DNA of 59,623 bases, from contig JAGQVX010000005.1 of the NCBI GenBank assembly GCA_020437755.1, positions 1 to 59,623 on the forward strand, in the 5' to 3' direction. Origin of the DNA: Flavobacteriales bacterium (lineage in GTDB: Bacteria > Bacteroidota > Bacteroidia > Flavobacteriales_D > Sanyastnellaceae). Positions 26,002-35,340 of the stretch are shown piece after piece. Position 1 is the stretch's first letter. Every line of letters begins with the position of its first letter. A program made the position numbers and the translations under genes. The notes under the pieces are model-generated. The model ran no database searches. It saw only the letters and a list, made by a program, of their open reading frames with translations, and had not been told where the DNA came from.

Positions 26002-27255
26002 CTAGCTCAGCATTTCCACGGCGCGCTTCACGCCTTTGACCAGCACTTCCACCTCTTCTGTTGTATTGTACACCGAAAACGATGCTCTTACCGTGCCCGG
26101 AATTCCAAAGCAGTGCATGAGTGGTTCGGTGCAGTGGTGGCCTGTGCGCACGGCAATGCCCATTTGATCGAGCAAGGTGCCCAGGTCATATGGGTGCACT
26201 CCATCCACGATGAATGAAACAACCGACGCTTTTTGCGGTGCGGTACCAATGAGGCGAAGTCCGGGAATTTCCCGGAGTTGCTCCATGGCCATCTCAACCA
26301 AGGTGTTTTCGTGCTCTGCTATTTGGCGAATGCCTATTGATTTCATGAATAAAATGGCAGCCGCCAAACCAACAACACCTTCAATATGGGGCGTTCCGGC
26401 TTCAAATTTATGGGGCAGTCCGGCGTATTCCGTGTGTTCGAATGATACTGATTTGATCATTTCGCCACCACCTTTCCAGGGCGGCATGGCTTCAAGAAGT
26501 TCCATTTTACCGTACAAGAATCCAATGCCCGTGGGAGCATACATTTTATGTCCGGAAACCGTGTAAAAATCGCAATCGAGATCTTGCACGTCGATCAGCT
26601 CGTGAGCTGAAGCCTGAGCTCCGTCGGCAAGGAAAAGCGCACCCGATTGATGAGCCATCCGGGACATTTCCTTGATTGGATTGATGGTGCCCAGGGTGTT
26701 GCTCACGTGATTCACGGAAACCAGACGTGTCCTGTCGCCCAATAATTTGGCGTATGCCTGCATGTCCAAAGTGCCATTATCCAGCACGGGAATGACCCGT
26801 ATGACAGCACCTTTTTCCTGCGCCAGCATTTGCCAGGGGACGATATTGGAGTGGTGTTCTAACTCAGATAAGATGATTTCATCACCTTCAGAGATATTGG
26901 CTCTTCCCCAGGTTTGTGCAACCAGATTAATAGATTCAGTGGTGCCTGAGGTGAAAACGATTTCATTTTCGTGACGGGCATTGACAAACTGGGCCAACGT
27001 TTTCCTTCCTTGTTCGAAGGCATCAGTGGCCATTTGCGACAAGTGATGAACGCCTCGGTGGACATTGGCGTGGGTGGTGGAGTAGTAGTTGGAGATGGCC
27101 TCGATTACGGCAAGGGGTTTTTGATTGCTTGCAGCATTGTCGAGGTACACCAAAGGTTGTCCATGCACCTTGCTTTGGAGAATGGGAAACTGCGAGCGTA
27201 TGTGATCTATGTTGAGTGTGGTCGTTGACACGATTATGTGGTTTTGACAGACCAT
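26002..27255 (-). CDS. sufS: Cysteine desulfurase SufS
   Basis: The 417-residue PLP enzyme takes sulfur from cysteine as a persulfide for SufE. The PLP lysine is Lys237 (SGHKMY) and the persulfide cysteine is Cys375 (RTGHHCTEP), numbered from ATG 27255. The group II features (GHH-C loop, PPWKGGGEMI) are present. That ATG overlaps tlyA by 22 nt; a GTG at 27231, just past the tlyA stop, is an alternative start. Either way it is coupled to tlyA and forms the end of the pigment operon, away from both sufBCD and sufE. Two motif copies are inside (26322, 26746). Confidence 0.96.
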   Translation of the reverse strand: MVCQNHIIVSTTTLNIDHIRSQFPILQSKVHGQPLVYLDNAASNQKPLAVIEAISNYYSTTHANVHRGVHHLSQMATDAFEQGRKTLAQFVNARHENEIVFTSGTTESINLVAQTWGRANISEGDEIILSELEHHSNIVPWQMLAQEKGAVIRVIPVLDNGTLDMQAYAKLLGDRTRLVSVNHVSNTLGTINPIKEMSRMAHQSGALFLADGAQASAHELIDVQDLDCDFYTVSGHKMYAPTGIGFLYGKMELLEAMPPWKGGGEMIKSVSFEHTEYAGLPHKFEAGTPHIEGVVGLAAAILFMKSIGIRQIAEHENTLVEMAMEQLREIPGLRLIGTAPQKASVVSFIVDGVHPYDLGTLLDQMGIAVRTGHHCTEPLMHCFGIPGTVRASFSVYNTTEEVEVLVKGVKRAVEMLS

Positions 27256-27983
27256 CGCATGAGGAATTCTGTGTTTCCGTCTCCGCCTTTGATAGGCGAA
27301 TCGATGGTGCCGTGGTGTTCAAGGCTCCAAAGTTCAGCGTTTTTAATCAGATTTAGAGCAACTTCCCTCACACGATTGAGATCGCGCACGATTCCGTTCT
27401 TTCCTACATGTTGTTTTCCTACTTCAAATTGAGGCTTAAAGAGGGTAATGATTTGAGTGTGGGGAGCCGCGAGGGGTATGAGAACCGGCAAAATGCGGGT
27501 GAGCGAGATGAATGAAACGTCTACCACAATGCCATCGGGCTGCTGAGTTATTTGGCCTTGTGCCTCCCTAATGTCGGTATTCTCGAGCACTACTGTGCGC
27601 GGGTCATGGCGCAATGTGGAGTGTAGCTGATCGGTTCCGGTATCAACACAGTAGATAAGTTTGGCACCCCGGTCAAGGAGGAGTTGGGTGAAGCCGCCCG
27701 TGGAGGAGCCCACGTCGATGCACACCCACTCCTTTGGGTTGATGTGCCAGTGATCCAGGGCTTTTTCGAGCTTCAGAGCAGCGCGTGATACCCATTTTAA
27801 GGGTTCCTCGGTGAGCTCGAGCGTTGTATCAGCAGTATATTTTTTTCCTGGTTTGTTTACACGTTTTCCGGCCACGATAATGCCGTGCTCTTTGATGTAT
27901 TGTTCGGCACGGTTGCGGGTTTCAAACCACCCGCGTTGCAAGGCCAGTTGATCGAGTCGTATCAGCAATTCGGGATCACTCAT
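27234..27983 (-). CDS. tlyA: TlyA-family rRNA 2'-O-methyltransferase / hemolysin-like protein
   Basis: The 249-residue product has an S4 RNA-binding domain at 1-60 (RLDQLALQRGWFETRNRAEQYIKE) and an FtsJ-like methyltransferase domain with the SAM loop DVGSSTGGFT near residue 85. Characterised TlyA proteins methylate 16S and 23S rRNA; whether this one does both is unknown. The start is ATG 27983, overlapping the glycosyltransferase gene by 8 nt. It has no evident role in pigment synthesis and seems to be a passenger in the operon. Confidence 0.92.
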   Translation of the reverse strand: MSDPELLIRLDQLALQRGWFETRNRAEQYIKEHGIIVAGKRVNKPGKKYTADTTLELTEEPLKWVSRAALKLEKALDHWHINPKEWVCIDVGSSTGGFTQLLLDRGAKLIYCVDTGTDQLHSTLRHDPRTVVLENTDIREAQGQITQQPDGIVVDVSFISLTRILPVLIPLAAPHTQIITLFKPQFEVGKQHVGKNGIVRDLNRVREVALNLIKNAELWSLEHHGTIDSPIKGGDGNTEFLMRWSVKTT

Positions 27984-29163
27984 GGCTCTTCTTTTTTCGC
28001 AAAGCACTGAGGATGAAGAAAGAAGCAATAAATCCGAGCATTCCTACAGCGGCAGCCAGCACAAAGCTACCGACCACGTACTGGGAGAAATTGATGTAGA
28101 TGGATTCGAGGGTCAGGTCTTTCCAATGGTGCAGATCGTGCGCATCGCTGAAAAACAGACCTCCCATTTTGTACGAACCGTAAATGATTAGCGGAATCAT
28201 GGGTGGCACACTGATGTTGCTGAATGCCAGCACAACCACTTTGTTGAGTCGAAGGGGCACTGCGAGGGCTGCCGCAATGAGCATTTGGAACCCCCACAAT
28301 GGAACAATACCCATAAACAAGCCAAACCCTATGGCCGTTGCTTTTCGCGAGGTCGGTTCGTTGATATCGAGCAGGTCATCTTTGATTACTTCCCAGATTC
28401 CTTTTTTCCGCACGTATCGAAACAATCTCAAGGGCAGTTGCCACAGAAGGGTGATAGTGACCAGCACGGTATTCAGGACTGAAATACGGAAAAAGTCGCG
28501 CCAGGGCCGGAAGTGGGTGACCCGCTCTTCCGGGTCGTAAATAGCCCGAACCGGGACATTTAGAATTTCCACTTGTTTCCAGGCGAGGCGGACGAGTATT
28601 TCGATTTCAAACTCGAACTTCCCGCTGTAGAATTTCATGCCATTGACGTATTTCAACGGGTAGGCGCGGAATCCGGTTTGGGTATCGGGTAAACGTTTTC
28701 CGGTTTCGATCCAGAACCAGAAATTCGAGAATCGGTTGCCAAAACTACTTTTCTTCGGTGCCCCCTCCTGGTCCAGGTCGCGCGCTCCGATAATAAGTGC
28801 ATCAGGAGTTGAGGCGAGCGCTTCGAGAAAAAGCGGGATGTTTTCAGCCAGGTGCTGGCCATCGCTATCGATGGTGATGGCATACCTGAATCCGCGTTCA
28901 ATGGCGCGTCTCATACCGGTCTTGAGGGCAGGCCCTTTTCCCTGATTTTGTGGAAAGGTGATGATATCTGCCCGCTTTTCAAAAGTGGAAAGGATAGTGC
29001 CCGTGTCATCGGTTGACCCGTCATTGACTACAATGACGTCGTCGCAGTATTCGAGAACACCTTCCAGAACGCGCGCCAGGGTCCGGGCGTTGTTGTAGGT
29101 GGGAATGAGGAGGCAAACCCCTAGTTCACGGCATTGATCAGGATATCTTGTTGAATGTTGCAT
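27976..29163 (-). CDS. Family 2 glycosyltransferase with DUF2062 membrane domain
   Basis: The 395-residue product has a GT2 domain at about 15-240 (LLIPTYNNARTLARVLEG, VVNDGSTDDT, the DxD-like DSDGQH) and a DUF2062 membrane domain at about 260-390 with three or four hydrophobic segments. This pairing is common in flexirubin and aryl-polyene clusters. The acceptor may be a lipid carrier or the pigment precursor; that is inference. The start overlaps the dehydratase gene by 26 nt. Confidence 0.88.
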   Translation of the reverse strand: MQHSTRYPDQCRELGVCLLIPTYNNARTLARVLEGVLEYCDDVIVVNDGSTDDTGTILSTFEKRADIITFPQNQGKGPALKTGMRRAIERGFRYAITIDSDGQHLAENIPLFLEALASTPDALIIGARDLDQEGAPKKSSFGNRFSNFWFWIETGKRLPDTQTGFRAYPLKYVNGMKFYSGKFEFEIEILVRLAWKQVEILNVPVRAIYDPEERVTHFRPWRDFFRISVLNTVLVTITLLWQLPLRLFRYVRKKGIWEVIKDDLLDINEPTSRKATAIGFGLFMGIVPLWGFQMLIAAALAVPLRLNKVVVLAFSNISVPPMIPLIIYGSYKMGGLFFSDAHDLHHWKDLTLESIYINFSQYVVGSFVLAAAVGMLGFIASFFILSALRKKKSHE

Positions 29164-29500
29164 TCAGCTTGAAGTAGGTAGCCCCTTCGAAATCGGCTCG
29201 TGAGTTGATTTTTACGACTTCCTCATCGGGAATCAACTGAATGTGAACATCGAGGGTAGGGGTAGCTGTGGGGTCAACAAACTTGAGAAACTTGATGCTT
29301 CGGGCTTCGGCGAGAAACAACTTACTCCCCGAGATCTCTTCCGTGAGTTCCTGAATCATTCGGGTGAGCATCACTCCGGGTGCAACAGGTTGCCCGGGGA
29401 AATGACCTTCATACACCGGATGCTGTGCATTCAATTCAATGTGGAAGGCATGTCCGTCTTCGCCTTGGGATTGGGATTTCTTGTGATAAAAGGCTGCCAT
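29138..29500 (-). CDS. 3-hydroxyacyl-ACP dehydratase (FabZ-like hotdog)
   Basis: The 120-residue product shows the FabZ/FabA motif HPVYEGHFPGQPVAPGVM with the catalytic His in GHFPG. It would remove water from 3-hydroxyacyl-ACP during polyene extension. It lacks the longer N-terminal helix of housekeeping FabZ. It lies 3 nt after the LolA-like gene. Confidence 0.85.
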   Translation of the reverse strand: MAAFYHKKSQSQGEDGHAFHIELNAQHPVYEGHFPGQPVAPGVMLTRMIQELTEEISGSKLFLAEARSIKFLKFVDPTATPTLDVHIQLIPDEEVVKINSRADFEGATYFKLNATFNKIS

Positions 29501-29503
29501 AAT

Positions 29504-30160
29504 CTATTTCGTGGGTTCAAAAATCGACATTTCCAGAGGAATGTTAGCCTTTTGATTGGAGAATATCAACTCCGTAGCGTTTCCGTCGGCTTCCGTCATG
29601 GTCATGCGGTTGAGCAGATAACTGCTCTTGTCCACAATTAGTTCGATGGAACCAATAAATTTCTTCATCATTTTACGCGTCGGCACCAAGATGACTTTCA
29701 CCTCTTTATCGCTTTCTAAGAAGGTAACTTCAAAGTCGGTATTGTCCGAAATATCGCCCGACATCACCCGGGTCATCATTTCGTTGATGGTGCGGAACTG
29801 TCGGTTTTTCTCCAGGTCGTAAGTCTCGGTTTTCCCGTCGGCGATGACGTAGGCTGTGCCTTCATTCATGAGTAGGATATGGCTTTTGGGCTGGACCTGT
29901 TCCCAACGGATTTTCGATTGTCCGGCGGCAAAAAATACTCCGGTAGATTGTGACGGGTCCTTCATAAAGGTAAGGTGCCTGAGTTGCACGTAATCGGCTT
30001 TCAGGGTGGTTTGCTGCTCTACTTGTGCTCGGTACGCAGCAACGAATTTTTCGGGCTGAGGCATGGGCTTAAAGTCCTGACCTGAACATTTGGCGGATGC
30101 CAGAACAAGCAGAAAGAAAAGCAGAACGGAGCTATGAATGGTGTTCTTGAAGAAAGGCAT
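29504..30160 (-). CDS. LolA-like periplasmic lipid carrier
   Basis: The 218-residue product has a signal peptide (about 1-28) and a LolA-like fold: LKADYVQLRHLTFMKDPSQSTGVFFAAGQSKIRW spanning about 53-86, and YVIADGKTETYDLEKNRQF. LolA carries lipoproteins across the periplasm; the paralogue in aryl-polyene clusters is thought to carry the lipid-linked pigment. Its start overlaps the deacetylase gene by 29 nt. One motif copy is at 30089. Confidence 0.85.
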   Translation of the reverse strand: MPFFKNTIHSSVLLFFLLVLASAKCSGQDFKPMPQPEKFVAAYRAQVEQQTTLKADYVQLRHLTFMKDPSQSTGVFFAAGQSKIRWEQVQPKSHILLMNEGTAYVIADGKTETYDLEKNRQFRTINEMMTRVMSGDISDNTDFEVTFLESDKEVKVILVPTRKMMKKFIGSIELIVDKSSYLLNRMTMTEADGNATELIFSNQKANIPLEMSIFEPTK

Positions 30161-30884
30161 GAGGGTCTTCGAATTTTATATTTTGCTGGCCTGCCCACTG
30201 CAAAAATGCGTCCAATTTTTCCGCGCAAAAAGCACTGGAATCATGGAGTAATACAATGTCGCGTGGGCGCAAACGATTCTTGAGAAGCTGAAGCACGGCA
30301 TCGGGGCTGCGCATGGTGTCGAACGTACGGCGATTCCAGCCAATATTCAACACCCGAAGTCTGCGAACGGCCCTTCCAATACGTGGATTGGTCAATCCAA
30401 ACGGAACCCGAAACGGAACGATTTCCTGGTGACAGAGGCTGCGGATGACTTCTTCTCCTTTTTGGATTTCCTGAGTCACCTCGTCCGTGCGCATAATGGA
30501 AAAACGGTTGGGATGACTGTAACTGTGATTGCCCACTGCATGACCGAGTTCGACCAATTTTTGGACAAGATCGGGATGTGACTGGGCGCGTTCACCTATG
30601 AGGAAGAAAAGGCCATGAACATTGTGCCGGCTCAAAATCTGAGCTGTTTCAACCGTTTTCCCCGTCACCGGACCGTCATCAAACGTGAGGAGCACTCCCT
30701 GTCGCGTATGGTTGACGTACGGTACAAAAAAGCGCAATTGCACATTCTTCACCGCAAAGAACAGAAAGAGGAGGTAGAGGGCTACGAAAGCAGTGATAAG
30801 ATACCATTTCCCGGGTGCCTGAACGAAGGTGTAAGCAAGCACACAAAGCAACAGGAGCGCGATATTCAGGGCGTATATTTTCAA
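30132..30884 (-). CDS. Polysaccharide deacetylase family protein (NodB domain)
   Basis: The 250-residue product has two hydrophobic segments at about 4-45, then a NodB domain with the Asp pair in LLTFDDGP, the metal-binding HSYSHP and the Arg/Pro motif RVPFG. The metal site looks complete, so it should be active as a deacetylase or related hydrolase. Its substrate in pigment synthesis is unclear. It overlaps the next upstream ketosynthase-like gene by 4 nt. Confidence 0.88.
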   Translation of the reverse strand: MKIYALNIALLLLCVLAYTFVQAPGKWYLITAFVALYLLFLFFAVKNVQLRFFVPYVNHTRQGVLLTFDDGPVTGKTVETAQILSRHNVHGLFFLIGERAQSHPDLVQKLVELGHAVGNHSYSHPNRFSIMRTDEVTQEIQKGEEVIRSLCHQEIVPFRVPFGLTNPRIGRAVRRLRVLNIGWNRRTFDTMRSPDAVLQLLKNRLRPRDIVLLHDSSAFCAEKLDAFLQWAGQQNIKFEDPHAFLQEHHS

Positions 30885-31774
30885 TTTTGCTCCAATATCG
30901 TCACCCCGAATGAGGCATCGAGGTATTGGTTGAAAATCGCCACTTTTCGAGGTTGGTGATGATCTATCGACTCACCACTCAGCATGCGAAAAGCCAGTGC
31001 CGCTGCCTGTGCACTATTGGACATGTGAATACCGGTAAATCGTGTATAATCAAGCGTTGGCACAGGGCCAAATGATGGGGCTGCCATCACCACCGGACCG
31101 CTATTCCCGGTAAGAACCAGTTCAGCTTTCGATTGGAGAACCAGTTCGACAGCTTCCTCGCGACTACCCGCAATCGTACAAGCGCTGATGGCCACGTCGG
31201 AAGGTTTGCTCCCTACACGCAGGAAGGCCGATCCTTCGCTATAAGCATCACGGGTTGAACTATTTACGTTGAGATTGTCTGCAATTTCATGGAGCAAAGG
31301 AATGTGCTCTTCCACTCCTCCTACCATTACATATCCTTGTTTCTCCTGCAGCCAAAGCATGGCGTCAATAAGCGATGCCTCAAACGACACCCCGTTTTGG
31401 GTGTGGGTAATGTTGTAGAGGTGGTTGCCAAGGTGAAGGGCAATTTGTCCCGAAACGGTGTTGTGCGTGGACTGGATAAAAGGGGTCGGACTCACAATGT
31501 CCGGCGCACCTCTCAAGCCTTCAAGAAAGCGTTCCGAGTCTTTCAAACAACCCAATCCCGAACCCATAATAATGGGGTCTTCGCTTTGTGCTCCAGCCTC
31601 CAGGGCCGACCAGATGCCCATTTTTACGGCACTTCCCATTCGGCGGATTTTCGCCGGAGGTATACGGTCTTTGTAGTCGGGATGCTGCACATCGGCAGGA
31701 AATTCAACTGCTTGAATAGGTGCGTTCAATGGCTGAACAGAAACCGATGCTGCGTGATGGATATATGCCTTCAT
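30881..31774 (-). CDS. Degenerate beta-ketoacyl synthase-like protein
   Basis: The 297-residue product follows the N-terminal ketosynthase fold (MGSGLGCLKDSERFLEG, PTPFIQSTHNTVSGQIALHLG), but the segment where the catalytic Cys sits reads HTQNGVSFEAS: there is no cysteine. The C-terminal half is short. It matches the beta-ketoacyl-synthase-like subunits of aryl-polyene clusters, which probably act as chain-length or scaffold partners of the active ketosynthase next to it. Confidence 0.8.
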   Translation of the reverse strand: MKAYIHHAASVSVQPLNAPIQAVEFPADVQHPDYKDRIPPAKIRRMGSAVKMGIWSALEAGAQSEDPIIMGSGLGCLKDSERFLEGLRGAPDIVSPTPFIQSTHNTVSGQIALHLGNHLYNITHTQNGVSFEASLIDAMLWLQEKQGYVMVGGVEEHIPLLHEIADNLNVNSSTRDAYSEGSAFLRVGSKPSDVAISACTIAGSREEAVELVLQSKAELVLTGNSGPVVMAAPSFGPVPTLDYTRFTGIHMSNSAQAAALAFRMLSGESIDHHQPRKVAIFNQYLDASFGVTILEQN

Positions 31775-32952
31775 ATTGATGAAAATATGAGGGTTGAGTT
31801 ATTCCCCCCGAATCCAAAACTGTTGGACAACACATGGTTGATTTCGAGAGACGTGGTTTCTAACGCAGGCACCAATCCGGTGTCGGCAATGGGTGTGGTC
31901 CAGTTCAGGTTGGCCCAGGCCAGATTCTTTTCAATGCTCAAAACGCTAAAAACGGCTTCGATGGCTCCTGCAGCAGCCAGCGTGTGTCCGGTAAAAGCCT
32001 TGGTAGAACTAAACACCGGTACTTCGCTAAATACTTGCTTGATGGCTATCGACTCGCTTAGATCATTGTTGGGAGTTGCCGTTCCGTGAGCGTTGATGTA
32101 GTCGATGTCTTCCGGTTGGAGATTGGCTACTTCCAGTGCCTGAGTCATGCTCAACACCGCACCTTTTCCATCGGGTGAGGACGCGGTGGCGTGGAAAGCA
32201 TCGTTGGCATTCGCCCAGCCGGTCAGCCTCACATTTGCCGTATGGCCTCTTTCCCTGGCCGATTGTTCGCTTTCCAAAAGCACGTAAGCCGCAGCTTCTC
32301 CGAGATTCAGTCCGGCGCGTGTATCGTCGAAAGGTCGGCACAATTCAGCATCGTAAATCATGAGCGATTCAAATCCGCGCATGGTGAAATTGGAAAGGGC
32401 ATCGGTACCGCCCACAATGACCTGGTCGTACTGCCCCGAGCGAATCAAACGCGCTCCGAGCATCATGGCATTTGCAGCCGAAGAGCACGCGGTGGACATG
32501 GTAGTGTTGAACAGGTTCCAGCCGTAATGGGCACACAGCCGATCGTTGATTTGTCCGAGGTTGTGCTGTAAGAAACGGGTATAATCCCACGATTCGCGAT
32601 TGCGAAGGTATTCTTGCTCGGTGGTATCCATGCCTCCCACCGACGTGGCATTGATGAGTGCACAGCGTTTTCCACCACCAAAGTCTACATTTTCAAGCAA
32701 CTCCTGAATGGCTGAAAAAGCGAGTGCCGTTGATCTCGACAATCGGGAATCGATGGAGGTTAATCCGGCATTCGCCAAAATTTCTTCCACAGATTGATTC
32801 AACTCTCCTCCATAGTATTCATGCGGCAACCCGTCGATCCGATGCACACGACCTATGCCGGTGAGTCCCGAAAGGAGTCGGTTGGTGTGCTCCTGCACCC
32901 CGCGCCCCATGGACGAGATTACGCCCGATCCGGTGATGAGGATTTCGCTCAA
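31771..32952 (-). CDS. Beta-ketoacyl-ACP synthase (KAS I/II type)
   Basis: The 393-residue product has a complete active site: Cys156 in STACSSAANA, the His of INAHGTATP and the His of FTGHTLAAAG. GFGGNNSTLIF closes the fold. It should condense malonyl-ACP with the growing chain. It overlaps both neighbours by 4 nt, so it is made together with its ACP and the Cys-less partner. Motif copies are at 32234 and 32768. Confidence 0.93.
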   Translation of the reverse strand: MSEILITGSGVISSMGRGVQEHTNRLLSGLTGIGRVHRIDGLPHEYYGGELNQSVEEILANAGLTSIDSRLSRSTALAFSAIQELLENVDFGGGKRCALINATSVGGMDTTEQEYLRNRESWDYTRFLQHNLGQINDRLCAHYGWNLFNTTMSTACSSAANAMMLGARLIRSGQYDQVIVGGTDALSNFTMRGFESLMIYDAELCRPFDDTRAGLNLGEAAAYVLLESEQSARERGHTANVRLTGWANANDAFHATASSPDGKGAVLSMTQALEVANLQPEDIDYINAHGTATPNNDLSESIAIKQVFSEVPVFSSTKAFTGHTLAAAGAIEAVFSVLSIEKNLAWANLNWTTPIADTGLVPALETTSLEINHVLSNSFGFGGNNSTLIFSSI

Positions 32953-33203
32953 GAGGTGTGCTCCTTAATGTAATCGGCCATAGTATCAATGGTGTAGAAC
33001 ACCCGGCGACCGTCTTCAGGATTGGTTACTTTCAAACCATAGTGCTTTTCGAGCATTACAATGAGTTCCAGTGCATCGATTGAATCCAGTCCGAGACCCT
33101 CTCCAAACAGGGGTTCATCATTGGGGATATCCGATGGCTGCATATCTTCGAGGTTCAGGTGCTCGATTACCTGAACCTTAAGCTTCTCTTTCAAGTCGTC
33201 CAT
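32949..33203 (-). CDS. Acyl carrier protein (first of two)
   Basis: The 84-residue product carries the phosphopantetheine serine in GLDSIDALEL at about residue 40. It differs in sequence from the second ACP (36637-36888), which suggests that the two hold different chains, for example aryl starter and polyene. The start overlaps the preceding gene by 26 nt. Confidence 0.93.
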   Translation of the reverse strand: MDDLKEKLKVQVIEHLNLEDMQPSDIPNDEPLFGEGLGLDSIDALELIVMLEKHYGLKVTNPEDGRRVFYTIDTMADYIKEHTS

Positions 33204-33792
33204 GAGTACTTATTATTTGCTTCAAATTTAGTGCGGTTAGAGGAATTCCTCCACCGTTTTCCTGATTTTCTATCCAAATAAACGCCGCTTCGAAATCGTC
33301 GCTAAGGGAATTGATCCATCCAACCACGCACGCCTTCGCTTTGTTCATTTGAAACCAACTTTGTACCACCTGCACCAGGAACTCCGCATCGGGTTCCGGT
33401 GTCACGGTAAATAACTGCTCGCCGTACCACTTTTGGCGAATGCCTATTTCTCCCAAAACAATGTTGGGGAGCGTGTACACGAAAATAGCCGGACTCGCAG
33501 CTCCTTCGTCGATGGATTGCTGGTGCTTCACGTCCGATTCCAGACTGGAGTCGCTATTGGAAAAGAGCAAGCCAATTTCATCGTCTGCAAACCGAGTGGC
33601 ATCAACGCTACGGAGGAGCATATCGACACCCAGCACACCTAGTTTACACATGCGATCCATTTTGAAAAACTTGGGATAGCCCATTTCGAGTTTTTCATAC
33701 GTGGCACGAACAATTCCCGGAGCCTCAACAAATACTTCATCGTTGATGAGCGCCTTTTTTGGGGTGATATGTGCGGTGGCCTTAATGGTCAT
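33178..33792 (-). CDS. Short ketosynthase-like protein without catalytic cysteine
   Basis: From ATG 33792 the product is 204 residues; an in-frame ATG at 33825 is less likely. It resembles only the N-terminal ketosynthase half (IGLLFSNSDSSLESD, AIFVYTLPNIVLGEIGIRQ). The nucleophile region reads LFTVTPEPDAEFL, with no Cys. It is a second incomplete subunit, placed between the ACP and a complete ketosynthase. A chain-length-factor-like role is inferred. Confidence 0.75.
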   Translation of the reverse strand: MTIKATAHITPKKALINDEVFVEAPGIVRATYEKLEMGYPKFFKMDRMCKLGVLGVDMLLRSVDATRFADDEIGLLFSNSDSSLESDVKHQQSIDEGAASPAIFVYTLPNIVLGEIGIRQKWYGEQLFTVTPEPDAEFLVQVVQSWFQMNKAKACVVGWINSLSDDFEAAFIWIENQENGGGIPLTALNLKQIISTHGRLEREA

Positions 33793-34897
33793 ATCGGAAG
33801 ATTGCTGCGGCATTGCATCCGCCAAATCCGCTTGCTGTTTTCATAAAATGCCGGGTTGCGAGCGTTGTGTTTTCGCAGTTTACGGCCAAAGGCTCGGTGG
33901 TTCCTCCGGGAGATGAGCCCCAGCTGGCCGGAACCACGCCGTTGCGCGCGCTTTGCATGGTAGCTGCCAGTTCGATGAGTCCGGCTGCACCGAGGGTATG
34001 TCCGGTGTATCCTTTCAAAGAATGCAAAGGTGTGGATCCAAGTTCGGCCCGGTTGAAGGCTATGGACTCCATGTCGTCGTTGTAGCGCGTGGCAGTGCCG
34101 TGCGCAGAAATCTGGTCAATAGCTGTGGGAAGTAATCCGGCATACGCCAAACAGCGCTTTACAGCGCGGAACAACCCTTCGCCGGTGCGCGATGGACCAC
34201 TGATGTGATTGGCATCATTTGCGCATGCACCCCCCAAATACTGAAATGGGGACGTGCGAAATATGTTTTCTACTGAAAGCACTACTACTCCTGCGCCTTC
34301 ACCAAGCGCAATTCCCTCGCGATCGGCGGCGTAAGGTCGGCAACTGTCAGGAGCGATCGCATAGAACGAGTCGAATCCGCTCACGGTAAAGCGTGTCACT
34401 AAATCAACTCCGCACACTATGGCGTGCTTGAAGCGGCCTGTTGCAAGGAGATCGGCTGCGGTGATGACCGACAAAATTCCTGATATGCAGGCGTTGGAAA
34501 TCACTTCAGTGGTTCCTTGAAAACCCAATTGATGTGCGATATCCATAGCTAGATCGCCGAGCCGGGCATGTTGAGGTTCTTCTGCGACACGATCCACATC
34601 TCCTTTGGTGGTACTCACGATCAATAGTGTTTTCGGATCATTGAGCAGATCTCCATCCACTTGCCTCAAAGCGTGTTGAATGGCATAAACTGCAAGGTCA
34701 GAAATGAACCGTTGCTCTCCTTTTTGTATCTCGCCGCGTTGCTCATCGCTGAAAACAGAGGCAGGAACCGCTTTATCTTCAGGGGTAAGCCCGGTATGCA
34801 ATTGAACGGATGATTCCTGGTTTAGAATCCGTGAAAATGCCTCCGAAGCGGAAAGACCTAATGGTGCAACGATATTCTCCGCTCCGACATAGATCAT
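33782..34897 (-). CDS. Beta-ketoacyl-ACP synthase
   Basis: The 371-residue product is complete: Cys137 in ISNACISGIL, the His of SAHGTATRYN and the His of GYTGHTLGAAG. GEGAGVVVLS and a C-terminal GFGGCNAAAIF are as expected. It probably forms a heterodimer with the short Cys-less protein encoded just downstream, by analogy with type II polyketide systems. One motif copy is at 34139. Confidence 0.92.
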   Translation of the reverse strand: MIYVGAENIVAPLGLSASEAFSRILNQESSVQLHTGLTPEDKAVPASVFSDEQRGEIQKGEQRFISDLAVYAIQHALRQVDGDLLNDPKTLLIVSTTKGDVDRVAEEPQHARLGDLAMDIAHQLGFQGTTEVISNACISGILSVITAADLLATGRFKHAIVCGVDLVTRFTVSGFDSFYAIAPDSCRPYAADREGIALGEGAGVVVLSVENIFRTSPFQYLGGACANDANHISGPSRTGEGLFRAVKRCLAYAGLLPTAIDQISAHGTATRYNDDMESIAFNRAELGSTPLHSLKGYTGHTLGAAGLIELAATMQSARNGVVPASWGSSPGGTTEPLAVNCENTTLATRHFMKTASGFGGCNAAAIFRYDH

Positions 34898-35340
34898 AGT
34901 TCGGCCGTTTTCCAGGGTTTGTCGGTTTTCCAGCTGGAGTAGAAATCCGGTACCAGCAGTTGGAGCTCACCTTTCAAATCAATGAAAACCTGAGTTGTTT
35001 CTGCGGTGACACATACTTGATTGTCCGCATTGCGGATTTCATAATAGCACTTGATCTTAGCCGCAACTTCATCGAGCAGCCAAATATGGATGGTGTACGG
35101 GTGGTCGTAGTACATCGGCATTTTGTAGTCGATGTTCATATTCACTACCGGAATCATGTATCCGTTGCGGTACACATCCATGTAGCCCATGCCTTGGGCG
35201 GTGCCCATTTTTTCACGGGCATCCTCGAGGTATTTCACATAGTTTCCATGCCAAACCACGCCCATGGAATCCACTTCGCTGAAACGAACGTGAATATGGA
35301 CCGTGTCATGCAACGCGCGAACTACCCGTGGTTTTTTCAT
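34894..35340 (-). CDS. Acyl-CoA/ACP thioesterase (4HBT hotdog)
   Basis: The 148-residue product has the 4-hydroxybenzoyl-CoA thioesterase motif RFSEVDSMGVVWHGNYVKYLEDARE, with the catalytic Asp in EVDSMG. It could release or edit acyl chains during pigment synthesis. It overlaps both neighbours by 4 nt. Confidence 0.88.
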   Translation of the reverse strand: MKKPRVVRALHDTVHIHVRFSEVDSMGVVWHGNYVKYLEDAREKMGTAQGMGYMDVYRNGYMIPVVNMNIDYKMPMYYDHPYTIHIWLLDEVAAKIKCYYEIRNADNQVCVTAETTQVFIDLKGELQLLVPDFYSSWKTDKPWKTAEL

